The notes under the pieces: generated by a model | Told to the model about the DNA's origin: nothing | The model's database searches: none | Seen by the model: only the letters and a program-made list of their open reading frames with translations | From: Tranzscheliella williamsii | Lineage: Eukaryota > Basidiomycota > Ustilaginomycetes > Ustilaginales > Ustilaginaceae | Direction of reading: 5' to 3' | Assembly (NCBI GenBank): GCA_023212725.1 | Contig: JALBYF010000001.1 | Span: 124,001 to 188,000, forward strand | DNA: 64,000 nucleotides | Translations under genes and position numbers: made by a program | In this document: in pieces, positions 1 to 10,314 of the stretch | Layout: every line of letters begins with the position of its first letter | How positions within the stretch are numbered: the first letter of the stretch is position 1

Positions 1-1387
1 CCAGTGTGGCCAGTGTGGTTGGTCTTCAACTTGCACTTGTTCAGATCCCAGACCTATCGATTTGTTCAGCAGCCGGGGAGGAGCGCGCAGCGTGTCAGTA
101 TGCAAATCCCTTTCAAGGGGCACCAAGAACTTTGGGCCTGCTGGCTGCGTGGAGGTAGAAAGAACTCCTCCTGACGGGTCTCCTTGTCCCGCCGTATCCA
201 ACAGGGAAAGCTCAGTGATCTTGGTGACTTAAAGATATTCTCATCGAGCTATGCTCTCTATAGTAGCAAATATATAAAGCACTCTTCATCGCAATCCCTT
301 TCTTCCGGCCATTGCCGGCAGCAAGCCCAGCCTCTTTTTCATCCTGAATTGCAGCAGCAGCAGCAGCAGCAGCAGCAGGCCAGGAGCCAGTGGTAGAACT
401 TACCTTGACAACCTTGTCCCAACCAGCAGAGACAATGACGGGGTTCTCGGGGTTAGGGCTGAATCGGACGCAGCTGACCCACTCAGAGTGGCCGTCGTCG
501 GTGATGTTGAACTTGCACTCGCCGAGGGTGTTCCAGAGCTTGATGGTGCGGTCTCGGGAGCCGGAGACGATCTGTCGGTTGTCGGCGGAGAAGGAGACGG
601 AGAGGACATCGGCAGTGTGGCCGACGAATCGTCGGGTGGTGGTGCCCGTGTTCAGGTCCCAAAGTCGGAGGGTCTTGTCCCACGAGGCAGAGAGAGCGAA
701 CTGGCCGTCCGAGGAGATGACAATGTCGGAAACAAAGTGGTTGTGGCCGTGGAGGATTCGCTTGGGGTATCCGTAGTTGGAGTCGTCTCGCGACAGCTGC
801 CAGACGATAATGGTGCGGTCTCGCGAGGCCGTCAGCAGAAGGTCGGGGTTCTCCTGAGACGTGGCGATGGCGGTGATCCAGCCCTTGTGGCCGGCGAGGG
901 AGCCCTTGTAGACGAGAGACTCAGACCTGTGCATCGGACAAGAATAAGGTCAGGATACGGCTTTCAATGGGGATCATCGGAAACGAGACCATGCAGCATG
1001 CCCTTCCAACTCCCGCGCCCCCAACAACGTAAGGACAATGCCGCTGCTCGACGTCCGGCTCCAGAGGACAGCAACGTCGACGTCAACGTCGACGAACCAA
1101 GCAGAGACTGCTGAGAAAGCGGCCGTTCGGCACTGCCGAGTAATTGACCGGCTGCGGTCCTTTGGCAGCATGACGCGCATCTCCCAGCGGCCCTGTCGAG
1201 TCGCGTGCGACGAGCTGACTGCCCTCCAAAACCATCGTGATGTGTGTCTCCCATGCCCGTTCCGGTAGAGCTGTTGTATATCAACAGCCAGTCCCAATTC
1301 GCTTCTGCTTCGCCGCTCCTTTGCTACGATAGGCAGACCCCGTTGGCAGCATGCTGAGGCCTCGACACGGAGGGCGACGACTTACAT
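1..1387 (-). CDS. rak1: RACK1 / Cpc2-type WD40 ribosome-associated scaffold (partial, 3' end outside window)
   Basis: WD40 beta-propeller of the 40S ribosome, a scaffold for signalling and translation control. Three coding pieces are visible on the minus strand. Exon 1 contributes only AT (1387-1386) before a GTAAGT donor. Exon 2 (926-404) starts with G after a CACAG acceptor and gives MSESLVYKG. Exon 3 starts at 53 with [10 protein letters not shown] and runs off the window. Phases agree: 2 + 523 nt = 175 codons. GH...WD blades are clear ([38 protein letters not shown]). Intron 1 is 927-1385; intron 2 is 54-403 and holds a U24-type snoRNA. Reading exon 2 through would instead give a start at MHRSES, which lacks the family's usual MSE-like opening. 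About 190 residues are visible; the family is about 315 long. Confidence 0.95.
208..296 (-). ncRNA. snR24: C/D-box snoRNA U24 (snR24/SNORD24) in RACK1 intron 2
   Basis: Read on the minus strand, box C is GCGATGA (292-286, one change from RUGAUGA) and box D is CTGA (215-212). The guide next to box D is CACCAAGATC, and the internal guide ATATTTGCTA lies at 273-264. Both guide strings match those I know from human and yeast U24, which directs 2'-O-methylation of the large-subunit rRNA. A C'-like CGATGA lies between them at about 247-242; box D' is degenerate. In S. cerevisiae snR24 also sits in the intron of the RACK1 gene ASC1, so host and guest agree. The ends given are approximate because the terminal stem is short. 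Confidence 0.9.
351..378. repeat. (GCA)9 microsatellite in RACK1 intron 2
   Basis: Nine uninterrupted GCA units plus one G on the plus strand, which is (TGC)n on the RACK1 sense strand. It lies between the donor at 403 and the snoRNA and does not touch coding sequence. Confidence 0.95.
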
Positions 1388-1924
1388 CCTGACGATAATA
1401 TGCACGTATAGGTGGTGATGGAGGCGGAAAGATGATATTAGCCAGAGCTGGAATCGTCGAAGGGCGACGTCTCGACTGGGAATCGCTTGCTTGTGGGTGC
1501 AGATGTGCCTGTCTGCCGTTACAGGCTACTTTGATGCTTGCCTTTTGCTCGTTGAGTACGATAGGGCCTGGCCTCGACTCTAATCTGAATTCAACATTTA
1601 CTCTTGCGCTTGCGGGCAACTCTGCCACAGCCGTAAGCTTCTCCGCTCAGATCTTCTTACCGAAGAGCGGGAGGATAAGGGCGGCACGTGATTTGCGTGT
1701 AACACTTCCGTTCCTCGGCCGAGGTCGACCCCATGCCTTTGTATTTCGACGTCAAATTCCCCACTCGACAATTTCGCGCAATAGGTTTGGCTCGGGGTCT
1801 CGATGCCCGCCCGCCCAGTGAGCCAGCCCAGCTGGGCCAGGCCGGACGGACGAGATTCGAGATTGGCCAAGGCCATCCTTCCTCACTTCACCGTCAAGAT
1901 CACCATCACACATACATAGTCACA
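1388..1924. promoter_or_regulatory. Shared divergent promoter of RACK1 and RPL12
   Basis: About 540 nt lie between the split RACK1 start codon and the RPL12 start codon. Two ribosomal genes fire outward from it, so joint regulation is plausible. I see no convincing TATA box. ORFs that cross this stretch are not coding-like. Confidence 0.6.
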
Positions 1925-2883
1925 ATGGCGCCCAAGATCGACCCCAACGAGATTAAGGTGATTATCCAGCAGCCGACACAGCCGTCTCGGACACAGATAC
2001 CGGGGCAGATGCAATGCAGATGCCGTCCCGTTCAGGCACCATGCAAACCCGCAGATTGCATCGCCACGCTTATGGTGTCCGGCGACCGTAGGCATGAAGC
2101 AGCCGTGTTTTCTCAGGACGCCCAACATGGAAGGGGCGTGGCGACATGATGCGACGAGCGGGTTGTCATGCATGGGCTTATGTTGCCTCAGCGTCCTCTG
2201 TCGGTCGGCCCAGTCGCTGATGGTGGAGCGAGGTGGTCGGGACAGAGCAGACGGGCAACAGGTGTCGGGCTACAGTCCCCGCCGAGGGAAGCTATCGCAC
2301 GCTGGCCCATCTTTGGAGACACTGCATCTGCCTTGTCGGAGTCGGCATTGTGTCTAGCCATTTGTCGAGCAGCTGTGCTGACAGGTGTGTACTACTTGTT
2401 CCTTCTTATCTTTTACAGATCATCTACCTCCGTGTCACCGGTGGTGAGGTGGGTGCTCCTTCCGCTCTTGCCCCCAAGATCGGTCCTCTTGGTCTCGCGC
2501 CCAAGAAGGTCGGCGAAGATATCGCCAAGGCCACCGGCGACTGGAAGGGTCTCCGAGTGACCGTCCAGCTCACCATCCAGAACCGACAGGCTGCCGTCTC
2601 GGTTGTCCCCTCGGCCTCTTCGCTCGTCATCAAGGCGCTCAAGGAGCCCCCGCGTGACCGCAAGAAGGAGAAGAACATCAAGCACGGAGGCAACATCCCC
2701 CTGGACGAGATTGTCGAGATCGCCCGAAAGATGCGATTCAAGTCTTTCTCCAAGAGCCTGGCCGGTACCGTCAAGGAGGTCCTCGGAACTGCCCAGTCTG
2801 TCGGATGCACCGTCGATGGCCAGAACCCCCACGCTATCATCGAGGGTATCGACGCTGGCGAGATTGAGGTCGACGACGAATAA
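1925..2883 (+). CDS. RPL12: 60S ribosomal protein L12 (uL11)
   Basis: Protein of the ribosomal stalk base, which binds the GTPase-associated centre of 25S rRNA. Exon 1 is 1925-1957 ([11 protein letters not shown]). The 461-nt intron 1958-2418 has a weak GTGATT donor, a CTGAC branch-like site and a TTTTACAG acceptor. Exon 2, 2419-2883, begins [12 protein letters not shown]. The spliced product is 165 residues, the usual length for this family, and ends [10 protein letters not shown]. The N-terminal domain carries the [18 protein letters not shown] stretch and the rRNA-binding C-terminal domain follows. The gene is divergent from RACK1. I found no snoRNA in the intron, although box-C-like text is present. 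Confidence 0.97.
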
Positions 2884-4107
2884 TTGGATTCACCTCGCGC
2901 CTCTCCCTCAGCATCGGTCTTTACTCTCTTGGCGCTCGCAACACTTGCCGAAGAAGGATCCAAGGTAGTGGCAAGCCTGAGCGGTTGACACAGTCGGCCG
3001 TGCCTTGGATCACCATCCAACTCGGTTCTTGTATTTGCAAAGGGCCGAGCGCATCATCATCACACCACCGGCCGAGCATGTCCGGTTTTCCGATGGCTCG
3101 CCGATGGGTAGGAGACGAACACTGAGTGGCGGTCTTGGAGGCAGGGACTCCTTCGATTCGACCGATTGCAGAAAGAGTCAAAAAGCGAGACGGTACGCCC
3201 TGTCTCGGCCACATGCCCCAGCCCAGCTCGTCTTCTCTGTAATTATACGTACCAAACTCTTACTCCCACCCATGCACCCCGTCTCGCTCTTGCATCGAAC
3301 GGCAGCGTATGTCCCCTTCAACCCCCGCACCCAAAACGATCTCGCTTTTTGATCTACATTCACCATACAACCACTGCAATCTACGCAATCTCTTTTCTCG
3401 GAGCGGTTCCTCACAGCGCGATGGTCGTGGCTGGACGGGAGCCTGTTGGTGCTGTGGCTTGTGCGCACGGGCAGCTGTGGCGGGCGTCGGGCACATCCCT
3501 CGACACAGCCCGCGCGTCGCTAAACCCGGCCCTTGCACCCACCACGCCAGCTGGCGTCAGTGTGACTCGTCTGTGGCTCGCGCCTGCTCCAGACCCGCAA
3601 TGCACCCACCTGTCCAGCGCTGCTCGGTTCGCAAGCTCGAGAGTACCGCGGACAGCACGGCGTGACTCGCACCCGCGCATCGCAGCAGCACACGGCCTGG
3701 GACGGGATGGTTCAAACGATGGAATTGTTCAGACAAGTCAGGGTAACAGGACAGGCTGGGCAAAGGACCCAGACTGCGGGTTGGCGCTACAGAGGGAGGA
3801 GAGGGTGTGAAGCGGACATGTGGCTAGCAAGAGACAAGCCTTGCGCATTCCGTGCTTAGACAAACTGGAGGATGGGAGCAAAGGGTGGGACAAAGAGCGT
3901 GTCGATAACGTTGGCAGCCAAGAACGGACTGATAGAGTCGTGGCCGCACTGGCCAAATAGGGATAGATAGATAGCTTCAGAATACAGCATGGGCTCGGGC
4001 GTAGACTCTTTCATATCGAGCGGCCTGATATGCTATATTTGAGATGGTACTGATCAAGGGCAAGCGCCAAGCATGGTGGACAGACAAACGGCCTCCGCTT
4101 GACCAGC
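2884..4107. other. Convergent intergenic stretch, no gene seen
   Basis: About 1.2 kb between the 3' ends of RPL12 and the glyoxal oxidase. The longest open frame (plus, 3166-3810) has no ATG in its first 250 nt and no domain-like sequence. It probably holds the two 3' UTRs. Confidence 0.6.
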
Positions 4108-6768
4108 TCAGCGAGCGTAAGAGCCCGAGTAACCGCTTGGCGACTGCTGGTAGTTGCGACGCGGACTGTCATAGTACGGACTTTGCTGCCGCTCTTGCTG
4201 CTGATGCTGGTACGGACTTTGCTGCCGCTCTTGCTGCTGATGCTGAGCCTGTTGCGAGTAGTCCTCGTAGCCGCGTCCGCCGCCGTACCGGTCTGCATTG
4301 TCTTCGTAATAGGCGCCGGCATCGCCAGCATGGTACTCTCCCCATCCTTGCTGATACTGGCTCGATGGCGCTCGACTTTGCTGGTCATAGGCAAGCGGGC
4401 TGGAAGCGTATCGCGAATGGTCGGCTCGAGGATGGTCGTAGTAGCCGCCAAGTGCTTCTTTGCTCTCCAAACTGCCTGGTTGGTCGTGCAGTTGGTAGCT
4501 CTCAAACGTATGAGTGCTTTCCACTCGACCACCTCCAAAGCGGCCATTGACCGAGCCCACAGGAGTGTCGACTCGCTTGTACTCTGCACCAGAACCGATA
4601 TCTCGGCTGGTCCAGGGAGCAGCAGATTGTCGCGCTGTCGTCTTCTCCGCTTGGCTCTTTTTGCCCTTCCTTCGCCACAGGCAGATGCCCAGAGCGATAA
4701 GAATCAAAACGGCGGCACCGGCAACGGCAATGCCGATGATCTTGCCAAGCCCAAATGTAGATGAATCGTCATCTCCGCCGTACGAGGTGAGAGCGGCAGT
4801 GTACTTGGTGCTGTTGATGGGAGGAGGGAGAGTGGCCAGGGCAGCGCCCAAAGTGGGCGTGAAGGGGACATTACCGGTCCCAGACGCACCTGTGCCGACC
4901 ATGATCATCTTGCCTTGGCTAGGAACGCCGGCAACGGTGACGAAGAAGAGCGCAGGTCCGGGCACAAAAAGCCGGTTCATGTATATTGTGTTCGGCAATG
5001 GGTTGACCATGTACGTCACAGAAGCGTCGTCGTTGACTGTGTATGTGTAGTCGAGATAGGCGGCTCGCTGACCCATGTTCATGGCGTGTGTAGAAAAGCC
5101 GGGTCGGATAATAGCAAATTTGGTCTTGGCAGCCTTGGCGTTGGCGGAGTCACCCATGAAAGTCCCATTGACAGTGATGTTGAAGGAGTCCCCACCGTAC
5201 AGGACTGAGTCAGGCACGCCCACAGGATACGGACGCTCCTGGTCATAGTAGGCTGGGTAGAATTTCTCAATTCGGTACTCTGTGTTGAAGGCTTGGGGAG
5301 TTGTGCCGGTGGGCATGTCGAGGGTAACATCCTGGTGAGGATTCGAGCCTGCGACCATGACTGAGCCATCCGGAAGTAGAAGGGCACTGGAGTGGTAGAG
5401 ACGAGCAATGTCAGACTCTCCGAAACCGGCGGTGGAGATGCGCTTGCCGCTGGGTTTGGAGGGGTCGTACAGCACAGGCCGGTATGCTGGATCCTGGCAG
5501 AGACCCTCAGTGTTTATCATTTGACCTTGGTAAGGCGCTTGGTTGTAAGTTGCGTTTGTGTAGCCGGCGGTACCCTTCTGTCCGCCGTTGAGGATAACCA
5601 TCGTTCCATCAGGCAAATGAATGAACTGCCCCATGGATCGACCCTCTGGGAGGTCCCCTTCGTGAACATACTGTGCTGCCATGTTCTGTCTGCCTTGAGC
5701 ATCTTCAGGTTGGATAGAATGGCACTCGGCCGATGCAGGAATGCCGAGAATATCGCCGCCAGGGCCGCCGTAGTTGCCCCATAGTTGGTCGCTAATAACG
5801 CTGCCTCCGCAGAACAGGATGGTAGGAGTGTAGCCATTGTCAGGGGTAAGGGGCAGCATGGCCGTGGCGGCAGATGCTGGATAGACACGAACTATCTGAC
5901 CTGGCATATCGGGGAGGTAGGTTTCGTTGTTGGCCGTGTGATCCCAAAGGACGGTGCTGTAGTTGGCCTGCATGAAAATCTTTCCCGATGGCATGAGGAA
6001 AGTATGAGGATACATGTTGAGACCGGAGGTGTTGCCCATGAACTTGCTAATGGGCAGATCCTCAGTTAATGGGGTGGTGGGGCTGTTGGGGAAGTACTCG
6101 TATGTCGGGGTGGCACCACCATTCTGCCATAACCGATCGACGTTAGGAGTATTGCGATTGATGTACCCGCCTCCAATGGCGCCGCCAATGAAGAGGACGC
6201 TGCCATCCTCAAGCACCTCGATACCTGGGTACCATCGGCCCGAGCGCATCATGTTGACTTCTCCGGTCGTTGTGCTGGGGGAGTCAATCCAGCTGTTACT
6301 GCCAGGCTCAAGGATTCGAATGGCACGGGTGCCATCCCAGTCTTGATAGACGTTGGTTGCTGTGGCATTCTGTCCAGAGGCTTGACCACCGTAGCCGACG
6401 GCTTGATTCCCCCCCGCGACCACCCATGATCCGTTTCCAAGGGTGGCGCCGGAAGCACAAAAGGTGTTGGTTGTAACAGAAACGCCTGTGACACTGTTAT
6501 CGTCCAAGCGGTAGAAGGAACCCCAAACAGGGCGGTTGTCCGCAAGTTTATAGCTATTGTTCTCGGCCTTGTCGAGGATAAAGACGGTGTTTTCGTCCAT
6601 GAGACCAAGCATCATGGCCGAGGCAAGCGAGTCTTGGGCGACAACCTCATACGTACCCGCTTTGCTCTTGGCAAGTGCACTGGACGCCATCGTCAAGGCC
6701 ACGGTTGACAGAGAGATCATTCTCTTGCAGAAAGACTTACCCCCCCAAGAGGAAGAGGCGCGTGACAT
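4108..6768 (-). CDS. glo1: Membrane-anchored glyoxal oxidase (copper radical oxidase, Glo1-like)
   Basis: Single-exon gene, 886 residues. The family oxidises aldehydes such as glyoxal and methylglyoxal and releases H2O2; in Ustilago maydis Glo1 supports filamentous growth and virulence. A hydrophobic signal sequence lies near residues 16-33. The copper/radical residues of the family can be placed: Cys104 (NTFCASG) and Tyr180 (RWYPGIEVL) for the cross-linked cofactor, Tyr458-His459 (ARLYHSSALLLPDG) and His561 (FSTHAMNMG). A galactose-oxidase-like C-terminal domain ends near 645. A transmembrane helix at about 677-697 is followed by WRRKGKK, placing the Gln/Ser/Tyr-rich tail in the cytosol. The tail carries a perfect 12-residue duplication. 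Chitin or lignin-type secreted homologues lack this anchor. Confidence 0.93.
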   Translation of the reverse strand: MSRASSSWGGKSFCKRMISLSTVALTMASSALAKSKAGTYEVVAQDSLASAMMLGLMDENTVFILDKAENNSYKLADNRPVWGSFYRLDDNSVTGVSVTTNTFCASGATLGNGSWVVAGGNQAVGYGGQASGQNATATNVYQDWDGTRAIRILEPGSNSWIDSPSTTTGEVNMMRSGRWYPGIEVLEDGSVLFIGGAIGGGYINRNTPNVDRLWQNGGATPTYEYFPNSPTTPLTEDLPISKFMGNTSGLNMYPHTFLMPSGKIFMQANYSTVLWDHTANNETYLPDMPGQIVRVYPASAATAMLPLTPDNGYTPTILFCGGSVISDQLWGNYGGPGGDILGIPASAECHSIQPEDAQGRQNMAAQYVHEGDLPEGRSMGQFIHLPDGTMVILNGGQKGTAGYTNATYNQAPYQGQMINTEGLCQDPAYRPVLYDPSKPSGKRISTAGFGESDIARLYHSSALLLPDGSVMVAGSNPHQDVTLDMPTGTTPQAFNTEYRIEKFYPAYYDQERPYPVGVPDSVLYGGDSFNITVNGTFMGDSANAKAAKTKFAIIRPGFSTHAMNMGQRAAYLDYTYTVNDDASVTYMVNPLPNTIYMNRLFVPGPALFFVTVAGVPSQGKMIMVGTGASGTGNVPFTPTLGAALATLPPPINSTKYTAALTSYGGDDDSSTFGLGKIIGIAVAGAAVLILIALGICLWRRKGKKSQAEKTTARQSAAPWTSRDIGSGAEYKRVDTPVGSVNGRFGGGRVESTHTFESYQLHDQPGSLESKEALGGYYDHPRADHSRYASSPLAYDQQSRAPSSQYQQGWGEYHAGDAGAYYEDNADRYGGGRGYEDYSQQAQHQQQERQQSPYQHQQQERQQSPYYDSPRRNYQQSPSGYSGSYAR
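4174..4245. repeat. Perfect 36-nt tandem duplication inside glyoxal oxidase tail
   Basis: Two identical 36-nt copies, 4174-4209 and 4210-4245. They encode QHQQQERQQSPY twice in the cytosolic tail and keep the reading frame. The lack of any difference between copies suggests recent slippage. Confidence 0.95.
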
Positions 6769-9700
6769 GACTCCGGCGCTGAAGTCAGCCTTGGCTGATA
6801 GGGTGGAAGGTGCCGGATGCGTCGCTCTTGACGGCGTACTCGTTTTTTACGAAAGCGCTCGAACGCGGTGATGGCGTACGTAAGGTCGTCGGATCGACGT
6901 ATGGGATTCGGTGTCGTTGGTTAGTGCCGTTTGGATGAAGGAACAGTCCGAGAGCTCTGAAGTGACTGAGGCGCGCTCGGAACTGCGGTAGGATGAATCG
7001 AAACCTGCCAGTGATGACCGAAAGGAAGAAGCGAGCGAAGAAACGAAGCACGGGTGAGAAAGATGTCGATGGAGGTGGCGAGGATAAAGGGGATGGAGTC
7101 TTGGAGGACGCTGAAAGGCTTTCGGAATTACAATAAGCAATCGACTTGGTCGGCTGGGTAAAGACAAAGCGGCAGTCCAGAGCGGCAAAGAAAAGGAGGT
7201 GCACTGCAGGCCCAGTACAGCATCAGTTAACAGGTTTGGTTTCCACTCGAACCATCACGCCAAATTGCTGATCCCATCGGTACTCCCACGACCGCTCGAT
7301 CCTTTGGTCATGCTCCTTGAAGCGCTGCCCACTCCTAAAAGGGGCAAATCTGACTTTCGAGCCGGTGAGAAACCACGCTTGAGATTCCGCCACAAAATCC
7401 ATCCCCAGATTAACAAGCCACGAAAGTTATCCCAGATTGTAATAAGTCCTTTCAACTACCATGATACAAATGCTAGGAGTTGGTTTCACGGCAGAGCCGT
7501 GCATCTTTTCTGCTGAGCCCTGCAATTCGACATCCGATTAATTACAGACACGCTGGCAAGGTTTCGCCATTCCAGCACCCTTTTGTATTGACGATGCGCA
7601 CGTACTAGTGTAACCATCTGTTCTGTAATGCTCATGTACAGTTGGTGCGAGGCGAACGACGTGCGCTCGGCCTGTCCCTTGCCGACGCTCCCCTAAGTCA
7701 CCTCTACTCATCAGGCACGTCTGTAGCATGTCTGTCCGCTTTGGCAGCCGAACGGCACCTAAGGGGGTCTTTTTGGCAGACGCAGTGTTATAAAGACTCT
7801 GCAGCTCGCCTCACATTCCATTTTCAGGATCTGTGGTAGTCGGCTTTGCTTGCGCCTCGGAGAACCGACGTTGGTACGGGTAGCGGTGCGGGCAGCGCTG
7901 TACACATACCGGCTTTCTGACCGAGCACGGCAGTCTTGCCGTAGCTATGATTAGGGACTCGGCGCTTTAAGTCATGCCGCTCAACGTGCCTATCTGCCGT
8001 TGGTTTGCCGTTGGTGCCTTGGCAAGGCATTTATTTCACTTGAAATTTAGGTGTGCGGTGGTGAGGCCTATGGCGCAGGCCAAATTACGGAACTCGCTAT
8101 GTATGATCCCCAGCAAAGCTTCGATTCAAGCTCTACCCTCTCCGAGCAAATAGCATCGTCAAGAAGGTCATTCGTGTGGATGCAGGATGCACGGAACGGA
8201 AGTGCAACCGTGCACCTCGCAGAGCTGCCGCTCGCATTGTGACCACGGACAAGCCACACTTGATAAAAAAGACGAGTCTGGTATGTTGCAGTCTCCGGCT
8301 ATCACGCCACTTGTCTTCCAGCAGCTTGCTCTGGCTCGTTCCATCGCATGCAAGCTGGATCTCCGATCAATACCAGTCAAGGGCGATGCGGCTGTCACTC
8401 CACGCACCGATAGGCCAGTGTGAGCATGCTGCGCGACAAATCGTGCCTGTAAGCTACAGTGATCTTTGCCCCTTTTACCGTGGATATTTGTTACGGACGA
8501 CGTGCAGCTGGGCATGCGACTCGTATGACCGGGCCTTGACCCGTTCTCGTCGGCGTCGGACGTACTGTGAGGGACAACTTTGCGTGCCGGACGTTCGCGG
8601 ACAGGAGCTAGCTCCTTTGCTATGGCTGCATAACATCCCATCTTTAACACGCTGGCAGCCTGGTTTTCGGCCGGAACTCCGTCGCGCCAACGCAGTCGCT
8701 CGCCTTACCAGCGTGCATGTTCCAGCGCCAGCTATTGCACCGTTTGTCGACGCATCGGCTCGCTTCCTGAGCGGGGTCTGTCGGTCCGGCCACTGGAGAG
8801 GAGATGGACTGCGAATGATCGTATCAGCTCCGCTTTTGTCGGCCTAGACGTGTCTAGTACCATACCCTTTGAGTGACCCGTTGAGTGTTACTTTGCTTTC
8901 CGGTCACAATGTCGCGCAGGTCGTAATTTCGTGACCCTTTTCTGACCAGAATTTTTGAGGAAAAGCATGCATCGACTCCCCCTTTTCGCTAACATGCTAA
9001 ACAAACACGTTGGGAGTACTGCTAGCGGGTAGCGACGCCATCCACTCGTTGTGCAAAGAGTGTAGAAGTGTTGGTATTTTATGGCGCCTTGGTCTGGCCA
9101 TCGTGTGTGTGGCAGTGCTTTGTGCTACCATGGATCAGCGCACAAGTAGAAGTTGTTTCGCACGATAGACGCATGACTGCGGTCTTCAGCTGGAGCTTAG
9201 CTTGAACGAGGGTTTGCACGCATGGCTATCAAACTGTCTGATAGTCTATGATTCACGGAATATAACCACCTGTGAAGCCGTTTCTGGTAGCCACCGGATC
9301 TGTGAAGAACATGCTATTGCTCAGAGCTCGGTCTGTTGCAGTACGGTTGGGCTGTCGGCAAAGCAGAGACCGCCAACGGAGACCGAACTGCGGCCACACC
9401 AGATCATGTCAACTTAACAAAGCAGACGAGCGGAGGCGTGATTTGCGAAACTCGTGACTTGCCCGACCTTGAAAATTTCTGCCTCAGCCAGCGCAATACA
9501 AATGTATCAGCTGACTAGAGAAAGAAAGCGGCGCACGGTGTCATTCGCTAGTTGGTACTACAGGCTCGATCAGAGAAAACATTACAGAGCTGGAAGCGAG
9601 ATGAAGCTCGAGCTTAGCAGACGATGGCGCTAGGATTCAAGGCACTGGGCCAGCCGACTGTAGAAGCGAAGGACAATGGCACAGCTGAGTCGACTGAACC

Positions 9701-9946
9701 GCAAACGGAAGCGTCGTGTACGGCAACAGCGTGTGGCCACTGTGTCAAAACATATCTGATGGAACGGCTCTTCAACCTCCTTCTCCTCCCACCATCCCTT
9801 CTCTAAGTCCCGGTTCCGATATCATCGTCTCGATTCAGAACGGCTTCTCACAGTAGCGTCTCACATCAGTTCAGACTCGTCCGTCTCGTTTTTTCGTCTC
9901 GGCTCGTTGATTTCCCTGGCTCAAAAGCATCAGCTCGATTGTATCG
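6769..9946. other. Long gene-poor stretch between glyoxal oxidase and the RRM gene
   Basis: About 3.2 kb, the longest stretch of the window without a recognisable gene. It must contain both 5' regions. The largest open frame (plus, 8176-8847) is Arg/Ser/Cys-rich with no domain features. I saw no tRNA, 5S rRNA, transposon ends or long repeats. A 60-residue ATG frame at 9624-9806 could be an upstream peptide but has no support. Confidence 0.55.
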
Positions 9947-10273
9947 GTAAGTGTCTTTCCATGTTGCGGTGATCTTAGTCGATCGAGTACAGCGATCACA
10001 CGTACAGAATTGTGTAACCAGAAGGACATGCAGGCTTGCGACGGATCACCTCTACATCGGCGAGCGACCCAGATGTTCGACTGCGTAGACTTGACAGCTG
10101 ACCTCGACCTCTCGCTACCTGTCTTTTTTGATCCCATCCTCACCTGCCCTTGCTCTGGCTTATACGTGCGCTCCTGTTATTCCGTTCTATTATTGCGCCC
10201 ATCTCTATCTTGGCCATGCTTTCGCCGCTCGACTCGTAACCACCCGCCTCTGCACCGTTCTCTCCAACCGCAG
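9947..10273 (+). other. Probable 5' UTR intron of the RRM gene
   Basis: A consensus GTAAGT donor at 9947 and a pyrimidine-rich ACCGCAG acceptor ending at 10273 would remove 327 nt just upstream of the start codon at 10315. The surrounding DNA is pyrimidine-rich, as fungal leaders often are. Inference only. Confidence 0.45.
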
Positions 10274-10314
10274 ATAGTCTCAGGAACCCTTTCAAGCAAA
10301 GTCAATTGTTCAAG

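Noticed and set aside
2145..2220. Box C-like ATGATGC and box D-like CTGA in the RPL12 intron
   Set aside because: No terminal stem and no guide I can match to rRNA, unlike the snoRNAs in RACK1 and eEF1B-gamma.
3166..3810. 214-codon plus-strand frame between RPL12 and glyoxal oxidase
   Set aside because: No ATG near its beginning, low-information Pro/Ala/Ser composition, no conserved-looking segment.
8176..8847. 223-codon plus-strand frame in the long gap
   Set aside because: Composition of Arg, Ser and Cys as in random frames, overlapped by equally long frames on the other strand, no domain.
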